This document shows positions 1 through 29,150 of a stretch of 64,000 bases of DNA, piece by piece. Origin of the DNA: Climacteris rufus (lineage: Eukaryota > Chordata > Aves > Passeriformes > Climacteridae). Under the pieces are notes generated by a model. It made no database searches and was not told the origin of the DNA. It worked only from the letters and a program-made list of their open reading frames with translations. The translations under genes were made by a program, and so were the position numbers. The first letter of the stretch is position 1; each line of letters opens with the position of its first letter. Location: contig VZRZ01002575.1 of the NCBI GenBank assembly GCA_013398175.1, positions 213,518 through 277,517 of the forward strand, in the 5' to 3' direction.

Positions 1-3000
1 GTCAAACTGTCTAAGATCTCATGCTAAGGACATCCCACAGCTAAAATATGTCTCTGACACAGTTAATGGCTTTCTGCTCAGCACCAAAGGGATGAGATTC
101 CACTCAAATTAGGAATTTGTATCTTTCTTTAAAGGGGCACACAGTGAGAGAGCCTTGAAAACCTCTCGAGGCTGCTCTGGCAGGGAAAGAGGGCTTGGCT
201 GTGATGAAACAGAAGTTGATTTCCTGAGCTCTGGACACAGATTTTGGTGGGTCTATCCAGCTACCAAACTCTTAAAGGTGAAGCAAAGTGCAGACTCCCC
301 ATTTGAGGTACAGAAGAAGAGACACACAGGCACAATTGAACCTTGGGCCATCTGGGATGCAGTGGGGCACAAGACAGACTCCTGGAGTGGGCACAAACCT
401 CACAGGACCTATGGGAACTCCGTGCCCTTCCATCCAATGGGACATTTGGCACATCTCAGGTACCACCTGGTCTCTCCTTTCAAGTCTCTGGACCCTCCAG
501 GGAGTTTTCCTTGCTCAGTATCTCCTCAATCCATGGCACAGCCAGACCATCTCTCTCCCAGCTGGGCGAAGTCAGTACCTGTAATCCCCTTGCTCAGCAC
601 AAGTAAATAACACAGCACAGAACATTAACCAGGGTCAAGCCATCTCCCATATTGTGGTATCAACTAGAAATAACCTATTTTAAATCATTATGCTGAGAGG
701 GGTCTTTAAAGAGGTCTGGAGTCCACAGGCACTCTCAAAATTCAGTAAAATCAATGGGTTCTTCAAATGTTCTCCTCTTAACTAAGAAAGCAATTAAGCC
801 CCCTTTCCCCTAAAGACACCCAGGGTTGGGGTTGTGTTTAACCTGATCCATCCCATGAGAGAGCAGGGGGAGCAGCACCACAGGGGAGCAAACACCTGGA
901 CTAGGCGGTCTCACTGCCAAGAAAAGAAAAAAGTCTTGAAAGAAGGATGCACACAGTCACAAGGAAGTGATTCTGAGGTTAATACACGAAGAAGCAGAAG
1001 GAATGGGCTTTGATCATTGTCTGGCTGACAGCAGGTCAGGCTGGGCAGCCAAAACAAGATATCAGAGACAAGCAACAAACAGAGCCTGGGTCCCCCAAAA
1101 GGCTGCACTGAGCTCACCACGAAGCTGCCATTTGTCTCTGTGTTTTCAGATGCAAAAAACCACTTCAGCACTTGGGAGAGGTGTCCCTGCCTAGGACAGG
1201 TCCCACTGTGCCAAAATATCTCCTTCTCCAGCAGTGCTTCAGACAGTCATCATCCTGCCTGGCTCCCAGCCTCCCACCTCCATCCATGACCTTCCTCAGC
1301 TGCCTCCTCTCTCACCTCAGTTGCTGTGTGCTCTGAGATATGACCATATTTCAGACACGCTTGTGGGGAGACTGAATCCCCATCACTGTACTCCAGGAGC
1401 GCGCAAACACACTGCAGGATTTACAGCCCCATTTCTCCAGGCACCACAGATGGGTTTGAAGAGACAGTCCTGTTCCTGAGCTGGGTATAGATGAAGTAGG
1501 CAAAAAAAAAAAAAAAACCCTAGGAAATTTATTATAGTTACTCAGCAGCAGAGTAAGGGGAAAAAAGTACCAGTCCCAAGCTTGGTGTTCAGCCCAGACC
1601 ATTTTGCCATTCCTGTCTTTTAATACATTCAACTTTTGCTTTCACTGGCATTTTGTTGAAACAAACTTTATGGTCCATAACATCAATGGCACTAAAATAT
1701 GACAATTAATCACAGTGAGCCACCAAGTTCCCATTGAGTTCAAGCATTTAAGTCACAATTAGCAGACACAATATTTCAGGATCTCAGTTTAGTCAAAACA
1801 TTGAAACGCTGAGCCAAATTTGATCTATGACATTGGCAGAGATGCAAGCAGCCCATTATGGTACAGCTGTATTCATCATCATTTATCTGGTCTCTATCAG
1901 ACTCTGCTGTGTTCACCAGGCCATGAAGGAAAGGACTGTAAGTAATCCTTGAATCTGCAGAGATGATGGTTAAAGCCTTGTTTGCCCAGCAAATTTTACT
2001 GTCCTGTTTCGCACACGCACAGCCAATAAAGTTCCTAAGAATAAGCACTTTAGGACCAAAAAGATCAATTTTTGCAGTAACAGGCTCCAGTAGTGCCAGA
2101 CCAGCTGTACATTCAGCTCCCCAAGATGCTGCCAAAGCAACAGCAACCAGCTCCAGAGCAAGGAGGGGCTCACCCACAGCTTTCTTACAGGGGAGGTATT
2201 GCTCTCACTAGCAGAGCAAACAGCCACTAAACACCAAAAAGAAAAAAAAAAGAGAAAAACGCCCTTTAGCTGTCAGGGAGAACCCTTTCTTCGCCTACCT
2301 GAGTTCCAGCAAGGCCAATGTAGCATTTCAGAGGGGGGCTGCTAGGGGACAAAGAGGATATTTAGGAGAGGTCACTGGGTGATGGAGTAACTTTGAGGGC
2401 TCAGACTCAAATCAGCTCATCAGAAAAGCAGAGGTCCTTCAAAATCAGATGCAGGTGCAGCTGAAAGACTGGCACAAGTGAAGTAGATGGGGCTAAAACT
2501 GCCCATTGAGATGCATGTCCTGCTTGAGCTTCCAGCCTCAAACATACTACCAAAATTATAGATGTTACACGCTTGACTTGACAACCAAAAAAAAAAAGAG
2601 GTCTATAAACTGACTAGTCTTACAAAGTACAACTCATGAAAAGAAGAATTTTCCCTCTCACAAAGAAACAAACAAAAAAAAACTTACTGGTTGAAAGGAG
2701 AGAATCAGAAAGGCAAATTTAAAAAAAAAAAATAGAAAACAAAAAAAGAGTAGTTCATTGTCTGGCAGCCATTGATGGATAACAGGATAGAAGAAGGAAA
2801 GGAAAAATTAACCCCAGTGCACCCAGTGAGCTGCACATAAAGGCACATCACTGCACTGCAGAGAGCAGATCCGGTGTGGCAAATTTACTCACTTCACCTG
2901 CCCATCCCCATGGGCTCCATCCCTGCTCCATCCATGAGGTCTGAGCAAGGCCACAGAGCAGAGGCAAAGCCAGGACTGCTGGGTCTCTCTTCCCCTCAGA

Positions 3001-5500
3001 AGAAAGAGCCCATTGCACCCACCTTCCCCACCTGCAGCCACCTCCTGGGTGGACAAGAGATGGTGAGCCCGAGCCATCCCTCCTGCCATGGCAGGGGTGC
3101 TCCAGACATTGGCTTCTCATGAGAGCCTGACCCTGTGCCACACTGAGCAGGAAGGTGTCAGCAGCCTGAGGCCAGGCTGCTCCATATCCATCGCCACCCT
3201 CTGCTCTGAGCTCTGCCAGCCCCTGCTGGGCACGAGCCATCTGGACCCTGACACCTTCACAGCGCTGATATGGACATCTCCGAGCCCTCAAAGCCACGGA
3301 TGCCTTCTCCAAGTCTCCACATGTGACTGAAATGACCTACTTTCCCCACTTGGCCGGGTTTAAAAGTCTTGTAAGCAGGTGGCACAGCCTGTTTCTGGCT
3401 TGGCAAATGTGTGCTCATCTCCACAGTGGATTTTTTTAACTGATTGTGCTTCAGGTGATTTATAGGTTTGCAGGAGCCAAAGTCAAATCACATCACTGGG
3501 TTATTTTTGTATTATTATTCATGAGGCTCATTCAAAGCTCCATTCAAAGGGCATCTGTACACAGTTGGGGAAGAGCTGGGACCCCCACTGTAACAAATGA
3601 GTCATTTCTCAGTGGAGAACGAAAAACTTACCATGTCAGCAGGAAGACTGCACATGGCAGAGCCTTGAGAGGAAAATGAAACAGGGTTAAGGGAATGGAA
3701 ATACAAGGAAATCTTAAGGGAAACAGGGAGGGTAAAATATAGAAGTGGAAAGAGTCTCAGATGGGGTTGTACAAGGAATTGCTCTCATGCAGCTTTTCAA
3801 AAGCTCCAGAGTTTCAGAATGAAAGAAAATAACTCAGTTTATAAAACTACCTTGCACCTCCCTTCCCACCAAGCTTACTTCTCAAACTGGATGTCCAGGT
3901 GCAGAAGAGATGGTGCAAGGATTCCCAAAGGGAATCAGCCCTTGTACACATTGATCCATGAATAACTTTTATCAAGTCAGGGCATTATTTTCTAGAAAGT
4001 GCTTGGCCCAGAGCAGACTGGATGGCAGATGGGGCAGGTGAAGGCCAGTCCACCAGCCTACTGCTATTGTTCTCCAAGGAGAGAGCAGGCATCCAAGTAG
4101 GAGCATTCCCAGTACATATGCTAGGGAAAGCAGGCAGGAATATTTTCATATTCTTGCTGCCCTGGCCATAAAAGATTTTTGGTCCTTAAGGACAAAAATT
4201 GCTCTTGCACTGGACAACATCAGCCTTTCCTGAGCCATCTGCAACTTCTGCCTGATGTTGGTTAGGAAAGTACAAAGTGGCCTTAACTTGGTGTGAGCTA
4301 AATCTGAGCTGGGCTACACCAGTGCCTCTGCAGGGGAATTCAGGGGAATATCTGTTCTGCAGGAGATGCCAAATCAAAGCCAGCCCTAACAGCCCCAAGG
4401 CTGAGGGTCAGCAACCTGCACAGCTGGCAGGCACACTGCTGCCCACAGAAGGAAAGATGTCTTTCCAGGATAGACCAAAGCTTCCCAACTCAGGTGCCAA
4501 AGGTTCATCTGCCTCTCAGGCAGGGCTCATCTGGAGGTGGTTCAGTTCCATTAAAATAACAAGGTGTTAAAGCCACCACTGGCTCTAAGCCTGATAAAAA
4601 TATTCTTGGGTTCAAAGAGGAGGGGAGCAAGTGTGTCCTGCTGTGTCCACCTTTACCACTGTCTCCTTCCCCTCCAGCTGTCCCCAGCCCAGGCAACTCT
4701 ACCAGCACTCCTGATGTCCCCTTTCCATATCATAATTACACTCTCGATAAAAGCAAGTTCTCTTAATTCACTGTGGTTTTCTCAAGAAAATCTCCTGGCT
4801 GAACTTTTTCCAGGTACTTCTGTATTTGTTCAGAGGTGTTTGCTTTCATCATTTTAATATGTGTTTCCTTAGGAGGCTCCTTGCTCTAGTGTGGCTAGAA
4901 AAGCCTGAGTGATAGACTCACATCTTACAGCATGATTTGTATTCTTTTCTTTCAACAGAGGCTTTTTCATGGGGCTGATCCTTTTAATTTTCGTTCTCTG
5001 AGCTCTTCCATCGACGAGGTTTTTCACAGAGCTGCTAAAAATACCAATAGAGGCTTTTCCCCTGCATGGTGGCTGATGCTGTAGAGTCCATCACTCCGTG
5101 GGGGAAGCAGGAATGGTTATATCAGGAGTAGGGAGCCCCGTGAATCAGCACCTGGCTCTGCAAATGCAGCGGTTTTGCATTTAGCACCTCAGCTCTTTTG
5201 CCTTGATCATGGTTGTAATCCTTCACAATTACCTCCAAGTGGCACTTGCTCCCATTCCAATGACTAATCTCCTCCAGGGACTGCCAGGAACATGTGGAGG
5301 GAGGGGGAGGAAAGGAGGGATAAAAGAAGGATGTAATTGAAAGGAAAGAGCATGCAACAGAACTTTTGCACTCTCTCCTTTGTCTCCCCGCCTCCCTTAT
5401 TTGTCCTCTCAGAATTATAATTATGGCTCAAAAATTGCAGGTTATTTACAGAAAATGCTGAAATAACTGCACCAAAGGTGATGAGAAATCCCAGGAAGAT
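1..5500. other. Intergenic region, no gene recognised
   Basis: I find no exon, RNA gene or convincing long frame here. The stretch has several A-rich tracts (for example near 1,502-1,517, 2,583-2,600 and 2,720-2,750) and mixed unique sequence. The longest open frames on either strand are about 150 codons, have no recognisable motif and overlap one another in different frames, as expected by chance. Confidence 0.6.
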
Positions 5501-5524
5501 GGAGCATAGGACTGCTACACATGA

Positions 5525-5573
5525 GTTTGATGATCCCTGTGGGCCCCTTCCAACTCAAGCTATTCTGGGAGTG
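5525..5573 (+). mobile_element. CR1 LINE 3'-end fragment
   Basis: A short copy of the CR1 3' terminus (GATGATCCCTGTGGGCCCCT followed by CCAACTCAAGCTATTCTGGG) reads on the plus strand. Only about 50 bases are left, so this is a severely 5'-truncated and decayed insertion. Confidence 0.65.
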
Positions 5574-7465
5574 AATGACCCTTCAATGCCATGAAGCTGT
5601 GGTTCATGCTACTTTCTTGTCCCTTCTTAAATCTTAATGTCATACTGGTCTGAAGCCTTTTAATATCTCACTTATATCTTCCTGGAATGTGTAGATAACT
5701 AAATGAAAGAGAAGCCAGGAAATTCACTGGAAAAATTTTGCCACCTTAAGAGAGTCTAGAAAGCAAAACTGATTGTGAAGTGGAAGCACAACTTTCATAT
5801 TAACAGTGATGTGCAAGAGCAGCAGGGCCTCTCCTCTCCTCTCCTCTCCTCTCCTCTCCTCTCCCTTCTCTCTTTAGCCACATTGCTTAATGGCTTTGAA
5901 GATGGGGACTGCTGCAAGGGGTAGAAGGGTCCTCAAAACTCCAGCTTTAAACCTTCTAAAAAATTGTTTCCTTGCTTATGCCTTTGCAAAGGGAACTCTT
6001 CAAAAGGCCTTCATGGCTGTGCTGCCTCCAGTGGATGCAGAGTGGTTCTCCTCACTGCCGTTTCCGAGCTCTCAGGTTTCAGGCAAGTCAGGTTTTCAGG
6101 CTTTTCTCCACAGCCTTGGGGTTCGAGGTCCCAAAGTGCCCCTCCATATGGAGACAGAGCCTGGCAAGAGGCTGGCAGCCTCACAGGACTCTGCTGGATT
6201 CCAGCCTCTGGAGCTGGGCACTTGTGGAGCAGAACTGAATTACCAGGCACGCAACAAGAACACGAGAGTTGGCAGCAGGGCTTTTGGTCTAAACTTTCAG
6301 CTGACTTCCTCTAACCTAAACCTTCTTCAAGCTTCTGCATGACTGGCATCCAGGAGATCCTTATAGTCAAGGGGAATGAAACAAACCCCAGCTCATTACA
6401 ACTATGCTCTGGAAAAAAAAAAAAAAAAAGAAAGAAACATTGTTTGAAGCTGTAAATCCCAGCACACAGACTCTAACAACATAAAAACAATCTATCCACC
6501 AGAAGATGTTCTCCCCATCCTGCAAGCATTATTCACACATTAAATCAGAACTGACAATGCAATCTTTTCAGCTGAGCTGTTCTCATCCTTCTTTTTTTTA
6601 TCATGATGAAATAATTCCCCTTTTTAATGACTTCCAAATGTTCCTACGGATGCATTATTGAAGTGACAATGCAGATTGGGAGAGGATGATGTGTTTGGGG
6701 TTTTTTTTTTTTCAAAGCAATAAATAGACAGGATGTTAATGAATTGGAGAAGTATTAAAAATTTGTTTTGCCAAAAGAAATGTGTTTAACTCTATAAACT
6801 GCTGGAACAACTATTGATTGTATTTCCACCACAACAAGGCAGGCAGGGGCTGATTTATGACAGCAACCCACCCTAACTATCTAACCAGATTTAATATAGT
6901 TGCCATCCCATGACACAATGATGTATACTTTGGTGGCAATCTAGAAAATAATTTGCAAGGAGTAACAGCTCGTTCTTCAGGCATCAGCCATAAAGCTGTC
7001 ACGGGAGGGTCCCCAGCCCTGTCTGTGGGACAGTGATGTAGTGAGGACAACTGCAAAGCCTCCTGGGCTGGAGGGAGAATGGAGCATCTCAGATTTATGG
7101 ATATGAGCATTTTCAAGAGAATGTGTTGTTACTGGGTTTATTTAACCATAAACCAAAGGTAACAACGTCTCTACAAGAATATGCAGTGTTTACCAAAACC
7201 TCATTTTTCACTGTCTGACAAAAATTCAAATGGGCCCTTACTGTGTGAGCTGGCAATGTGGTGTTTGTCTGGAGAGAGCTGGGAACAGCTTTCCATCTGG
7301 GAACCCCAGGGTCAAGGCTATGGAGAGGAGGGTGGAGTTCCTCAAAGAAGAACACCCATGTCCACAGCCTGCTGGGACACAAAAGACTGTGCAGGAGATG
7401 CTTTCATAGCTTTGCAGGTCCAGCCACCACCCTCACTCTTGGGCTGGCAGGGCTATGAGGACGCT
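5574..7465. other. Intergenic region with microsatellite and AT-rich tract
   Basis: No gene is supported. It contains a CTCTC pentanucleotide array (5,829-5,864), an A-run near 6,412-6,429 and an AT-rich stretch at about 6,590-6,840. A 150-codon open frame at 5,890-6,342 has no recognisable domain and three overlapping competitors, so I do not call it. Confidence 0.55.
5829..5864. repeat. (CTCTC)n pentanucleotide microsatellite
   Basis: Seven perfect tandem copies of CTCTC are followed by an imperfect pyrimidine-rich tail. The tract is pure pyrimidine on the plus strand and is likely to vary in length between individuals. Confidence 0.95.
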
Positions 7466-7467
7466 CC

Positions 7468-7681
7468 AAACAGATCTGAAAAATTTCTTCATAGAAAGGG
7501 TGGTCAGGTGTTGAACAGGCTGCCCAGTGAAGTGGTGGAATCACCACCCCTAGAAGTGTTCCAAAACCATATAGATGTGATGCTTGGGGACATGGTTTAG
7601 TGGGGCCCTGGCAGTGCTGGGTTAACAGTTGGAATTGATGATCTTGGAGGCCTTTTCCAACCTTAACGATTCTGTGATTCC
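7468..7681 (+). mobile_element. CR1 LINE 3' fragment
   Basis: The fragment begins with the CR1 segment around AAATTTCTTCATAGAAAGGG and passes the GGCTGCCCAGTGAAGTGGTG block. It ends with TTCCAACCTTAACGATTCTG and TGATTC. The order is that of the CR1 3' region read on the plus strand. Confidence 0.9.
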
Positions 7682-9352
7682 CACTAGAGCCTGTTTTCTA
7701 CCCAGACCTCATTAAGTGCTTCACACAAGATAATTTCTACCATTTATCATAAGCAGAGCTAATAAATACCTTGACAAGCAATTTCTTTTCTGTGCTTCAA
7801 TGCAGGTTAAATAGGTGAGCAGTAAATACAAGCAAGCCCACACCCCTCCACCATTCCCCTGCTCCCTGCTCTCCTCTGCCTCTGGTGCACTCTAACACCT
7901 CCATTTTGTGGGGTTTGAGGGATTTTTTTCTTTCATTTTGCCCACTGCTGAATCACCCCCATTTAGGGTACACTGGCTTCCCCACCAAATCTCAGAATGT
8001 GACCCACGGGAGCACTGGTACATCCAGAGGTGCTCCCAGCAAACTCCGTGTTGGAAAGCAAAGAGGACAGGAGGACTGCAGGTGCTTCAGGCTGAGTGAC
8101 TAGCACCACAGCAGGTTTTCCATGGGGAAAAAGTCCATGTCTGAAAACTCTAAGGATGCCTTATTTGCCAGGAGCAAATAAAAAAATGAATGAACAACAA
8201 TAACACCTAAAGTTAACCACAGAAGACAGCCCCTGCTGCAAACAAGCTGAGCATATTTTCTTTCGTTGACTAATTCTTGTTTATTCTTTGAAGGCTGATG
8301 CTATAAAATTCACAATCCAATTACAATTTCCAGGCTGAAAGAATGGCTTCTAATTATATTGTTTTCCATCATTGCATGAAAGTGTGGATTAATGCTGTAT
8401 GATTTCATTCCCTGTACAAAATCAGATCTCAGCGTTCTCAAGTGTTTTATAAAAGACACATTAAATAAATTATTAACAGTGTTTTTGCAACAGAAATGGG
8501 CTGTACCATAAATAGGACAAATTGAAAAATAAGGATTTGCTGCTGTGTTTCAATGCATCGGAAATGAGGATAACATGGCGCATACTGAGCAAAATGGTAT
8601 AAACTTAACACTGGAAGGAAAGCTCAGGTGACTTGTGAAGTGTGGGAGTGACAACATGACTTCCAACATGACTTTGGGTAGGTCACTTGGCCAAGGGGAG
8701 GTTGCAGCTCCAGACAGAGCCAGCCAAGTTGTCCTGCAGGTTGTCTCCATGCAGGTGTGGGTGTCTAAGTTTCTGCTGTGATCAGGAGAGGTCAGTGATC
8801 AAACATGTCTGAAATGTGAGCATTTCAGAGGTTCTGCTGTCTAAGTGTTCCCCAAGCACTGGATTCTGTCACGTGTAAACTTTGGGATATGGATATGGAT
8901 CTTGCCCCAAATTCTGTGTTTCAGGACAGGGCTGAGCCACAGCCTAGGCTGGCATCTCTGAGCTTTGGCTGGATTTAAACCCAAGTCATCCATACTTTGG
9001 GGAAGAAAAAATATTTAGTGCCTGTCTTGAACAAATGCAACAGTTGCCTACAGAAGGATAAATAAAGTATACTCAGTTAAATGACTGAATTGATTGGAGG
9101 CTAAATCTCCTGCCTATTGCTTCCCCTCCTGGCAGCTAGATCTTTAGTCAATAATCAGACTTGCAGTCTGAAAGCAGAGCAAGAAAGGAGAGGGTGACCT
9201 AGAGCAAGGCACAGTCCCTGAGGGCACAAATCCTTCAGAGACACTTTTACATGGGCGTGCATGCACGCATCTGGCTCCACACACAGCAGCTGTTTCCAGA
9301 CACAGCTCCCCTGGCAACCTCTTCCATGCCAGGGCTGACACTTCAGCCCTTG
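7682..9352. other. Intergenic region with an AT-rich, TAAT-rich block
   Basis: No coding frame is convincing. The part at about 8,240-8,520 is AT-rich and dense in TAAT/ATTA motifs, with little low-complexity repetition. It could be a conserved non-coding element, but that is inference from composition only. Confidence 0.5.
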
Positions 9353-9480
9353 AATCACAGAATCGTTTGGCTTGGGAGGGACCTCAAAAGATCAACAATT
9401 TCCAAGCCCCCTTCCATGGGCAGGGACACCTTTCACCAGACCAGGCTGGTTTCCACAAAACCAAACTGGCACTGGGAGGA
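9353..9480 (-). mobile_element. CR1 LINE 3' fragment
   Basis: The plus strand reads TCACAGAATCGTTTGGCTTG, then GGGAGGGACCTC, then the CCATGGGCAGGGACACCTTT and CACCAGACCAGGCTG blocks. This is the reverse complement of the CR1 3' end, so the element lies on the minus strand. Confidence 0.88.
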
Positions 9481-12400
9481 GCAGGGCTGGTCCCAGCCCT
9501 GATGGCACAGCTCACCCACTGCCCTGGAGGCTACAGAGCCTGGGGGACACAGCAGCACAGAAGATGCTTTTCTTCTAAGGAGCAAACAAATGAATAAAAA
9601 GAAAAAAAACAAAGTTGGAGATGCTAAGCCCTTGAAGAAGCAGTCTAAGCCATTTTTTTGCCTGTTTCTAAATGAAGAACAGGTATTTATTTCTCCAAGG
9701 CAAGTCCTATTTGACTGCCAAAACCACACAACACAAACCAGCATGAAAAACAAGGAGAAATTTCAACATCACAGGTGTACTGAGAACACCATGAGGAAAC
9801 CAGGAAGGTTCTTTAACACCTCTCTCCAAGTCACATAAAAGAATATGATCATAAATCAAACACCCAGAAAGAAAAAAGTACTAGTGGTTTGTTTTCATCT
9901 TCTATTTCTCTGGCACACTGAGCCCAAGTTCAGACCAGGAACCAAAACTGTGTTTTGGAGTCAAAACCTGCCACCTAGAGAGCAAAACAGCAAATGGAAA
10001 GAGACAGGTTGGAGGGTGGTCGGTTTTCTTAAAGCAACTGTCTCACACCATTACAGAGTGCTGAAAGCTACAAATTTGCTGTGCTGTCTTTTACAGCAAC
10101 AAAAGAGGTTTTAAGAGACCCTCAGTTATGTATCTGCACAGCACAGACATCATTATAGGCTACTCCCAGCACAAACACTGTTCTGTGTGGTTACTCATTA
10201 TAGCACAGAAACAGGGCTTTACTCCCAGCTCTGTAAATTTATGTGGGTTGTGTAAACAGAGAGCCATCCCCTTCCTTTTCTTTTGAGATCATGTAACTGC
10301 TGCAGAAAGCAAGGCAGATTTAATGAGAGCTGTTGGATGCTCTGAGTGGAAGTTGACTGCCGGGGTCTGAGACCTGTGAGTGAGCTATGGATGGACAACA
10401 GGTCCAACAAACGGGCTGGAGACATCAGATGCCAGGAAACCTAGGCTGGAACCATAAAAAAAAACCCCAAAAGCACTCCAAAAACCCCACAACCCTGGTC
10501 CTCTTCTGAGCAAGTTCCCTGAGGTTTTTAACTGGAGGAAAAATTCTCAGATTTTCACCTCTAGAAAAATCTCCTGTTTGCACCTCAAGCTCAAATGGGA
10601 CAAGCTGACAAATTCCTCTTTAAAACTGAAAGTGTTTCAGCACTTCTGAGTCAAGATATATTCCAAAATTACTGACATTGATTTCAGGTCAATTCAACAC
10701 TAAACCAAATTCACAGAGACACAGGGACAGGGGACATACTGAAGTAACCTCTCCCTAAAAATGGTACCTGACAGGTTTGAATTCCTGTATCATAAAATCA
10801 TCTCCATTACACATTCAGTCACAGGGCTCCAAATTTCATCACACAGCCCAGGCAGGACAGGAGGAAAAGGCAGATAAATTCAGGATAGTGCATTATTTAC
10901 TCTACATTGTGAAATACCTTACCCCCACCAGTCACCTCAACCAACCCTCAGTGAAGGGTCTTAAAATTTCTGTGGAAAACACCAAATCTGGACTCCTCCC
11001 TCTTCACCAGCTATTTCTAGTCATCCCAAAGCTGGGAGCTGTCTCAGCACTCCCAGCCCTGTACAGATGCCCTGGGAGGAACAGGTCTGTAAAACATGTG
11101 TAAAACATCTGGATTGTGCTGCCTGCCAGGTACTCACAGCAGCACAATTCCTATTTCCACCTTCCAAAATCACCTGCAGGCTCCTGCCCATGGAATCAGA
11201 CAGCCCTTCCTAGGAAACGTTGTCAACTAATCCTGCCCAGCAACAGGGAGCAGGAAAGGGAAGAAGATGATGGTAAACTGTGTAAATGATTACATTAGAG
11301 CATGAGATTTAATTCCAGTTTCAACAAAAATAAGACCTTGTTTTTCAGGCATCACATGTTGGGCACTGCTGTGAACCCACCAGCACAGAAGTCAGTCTGA
11401 GGTTCTTCTTGGCACCCCTTGAAATGTGTTTCCTTGCACTGATACCTGGCTGCTACCAGGGAATCCAATCACTGGAGAGTGTTAGGGATCATCCAAAGGC
11501 AAATATTGTCCAGTAAGAAATAAAAAAACTAAACAAGGGGGTCTACATCCTGCTCTCTTTGTTTAAAAGAAAATCAGCATAGCGATAAATTCCTCTGACC
11601 AAAATGAACTTCCAGAATTCATCTCTCAGAAGGGATTTACAGATTGATGCCACTGTCAAGGGTAGGTCAAGAAAAACAAAATGGCTATTTCATAAAATGT
11701 TGTAATAACACCAATATTGGCAGTGTTTCTCTTGCACATAAAAACTTACTAGGTTATGAAGTAGCAATAGGTTTAGGGCTCAGCACTAAAATTTAAATTT
11801 TGCCTTTAAAAAAAAAATAAACATTTTTTCAGGTCAGATTACCCAAAATATTTATTCATAAGAACATATGGTACTAAACAGATGTGAATATGCTTTCCAA
11901 AGACATGCTGTCATTAATCACCTGGTATTTGTCAAGTGCAGCAAGAGAAAACTGTGCAGACCAAGCCTTTCTATCAGACAAGGTCACGTTCCTTCCCCAC
12001 CCTGAGATGACATCAGTGCCAGGTTAGTACAAACTGCTCCCCCAGATGCTGCTGCAAACCTCAGCACCAAGGGTGAATTGATAAATCCACCCTCAGACTT
12101 CGAGGTTCAAGTAACACTTTCTCAGGGTGCAGCCATCACTGGAGGTTATGGCTGTTTTCTAAAATAGCTGGTGCCTCTAAAGGAGCTTCCAAGGAGCAAT
12201 TCCTAGCAGGAAATTTACTCCACCTCAGTTATCCTGAAGATGATCTGTTATAAGGATGAAATTCAGGCAGTTTATCACTGAGCACTGCCCATCCCAAAGG
12301 GCTCCAGCACAGCACTACGATGAGTTACTCTGATTATCAGGTTCCTAAGAAGACTGGCTGCAATTCCCTGACACTCACTGCTGAGGAATTGCACTCTTGC

Positions 12401-13669
12401 ACAGACTGAGACAATCTAACACTGTTATTTCTCTCATTAAAGGGCACCCTTTGGTCTTTTTGCTCCAGATTAAATCAGGCACCATCAGGAAACTGTGCAG
12501 ATCTAGTAAAAAACCCTTCTCTGTTGCCATGGGCTTTATCACATGATTCAGTGCTCAATCCTGCTTTCAGCTGTCCAGTGACAGGGTGACAGGTTCATTT
12601 TAGCAAATCATTCCAGGGTGAACAATGCAGCACCTGGTCTCTGTGTCCTATGGCCTGGACCACCAGGCTGATGCCAGACCATACACCAAGTGCATTAATT
12701 CACATTCAGGGCACACACACATGATCTCTCCCCTATGCACTTCATCAGGGCTTAGCCCTAGGAGCTGTCAATGTCAGTATGGCCACACCTGCCTGCTGCT
12801 TGCCTCAGGAAGAGAAATTCCACAGGGATTTGAGCAGGAAAACTAAGAACAGTTTTAAATAAATGACGACACGAGTTTTCGTAACAGCACCTTTATGGAA
12901 CACCAGGTTAGCTTTAAACAAGTGCCAGGTTACATGAACTTTCAGTCCTCTACATAAAGCAGTCTGGGGTTTAGTCCATCCTGATAAAACTTGCAACATT
13001 TATAGGCACAATACTTGGGCTATATCCACAGTAAAAAAAAGGGGTTTCCATTACAGTGCTGGGAGTTAACAAGAAAGTTACCTTATTATGTTCTTTTCTA
13101 GAGAATAATACTTCTCCTCCACTATATCCCACTGTTGTTTGGATTTCAGAACACAAGCAATGCAATCTGAGTTAAGATAAAGTGGAAATTAAGGTCATGT
13201 AAGCTAAAGACCAATGCATCTTCATAGTTACAGACAATTTTAAATATATCTTTTGCGCGTGAAATTATATTAATTTTTGTGAATAACCATTCCATCTCTA
13301 TACACAATAAACAGAATTCCTTGCCAGTAGAGGACTGCACTGTGCATGGCTAATCAGCCTTGAAGAGAAAGTCTGGACCTCAGGCATCTCCAGCTACGTG
13401 GATCAACACCAATCCCTTCAGACCCAGCAGCTTTGGTTTAGTGGACGGAACCTTTGGCCTATGGTTCAAACGGACTTGCCAGCAACGAACAAGTAGGACT
13501 GGATGGTTTAAAAATAAAGAAAAGTGTGGCTGGTGCATGAAGTCAGTGCCTTGATCCTTAAAAGCAGCTCTAGAAGCAACTTTACCTTAAAAAGGGGCAG
13601 TGCTTAAGTTACAAAAGGTTTTGTTTATGATGACCGAAGAAATGGCTCTGCTTCAGGAATTCAAAAGAT
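9481..13669. other. Region downstream of SUCLG1, no gene recognised
   Basis: I find no exons. The stretch is moderately AT-rich unique sequence with poly-A runs near 9,598-9,608 and 11,809-11,818. The part at about 12,850-13,560 could belong to a longer SUCLG1 3' untranslated region if the proximal polyadenylation signal is skipped, but no good distal AATAAA was found there on the minus strand. Confidence 0.5.
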
Positions 13670-13689
13670 GGGTCAGATTTAGTAGTAGA

Positions 13690-13695
13690 TTTATT
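13690..13695 (-). terminator. SUCLG1: Probable SUCLG1 polyadenylation signal
   Basis: TTTATT on the plus strand is AATAAA on the gene strand. It lies about 205 bases after the SUCLG1 stop codon and would give a short 3' untranslated region ending near 13,670. A different distal site cannot be excluded. Confidence 0.5.
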
Positions 13696-13899
13696 AATTT
13701 GCTGTGATTTACAACAGGGTGACAACGTCTGGAACAAGGAGACATCAGAACAGGTTTAGCCAGGAGGTTTATGGCTTCCAAGTCAAATTCATTGACCAAT
13801 GTCAAGTCATTTGGGCAACTGAAGATGAGCAGACAGAAGGTAAGCGGAGGCCAGGTGCTGCACTGGTGTTTTGGAGACAGTATTCCAAAGTGTCTTCTC

Positions 13900-29116
<15,217 letters not shown>

Positions 29117-29150
29117 GAGGGTGGGGAAGGGCTCATGACCCGGCACCGCC

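Noticed and set aside
5890..6342. 150-codon plus-strand frame
   Set aside because: It has three overlapping frames on the same DNA, no motif and no upstream promoter or downstream polyadenylation signal close by.
1..12800. Search for exons of a downstream neighbour such as DNAH6
   Set aside because: DNAH6 lies near SUCLG1 in human, but no dynein heavy-chain motif was seen on either strand here.
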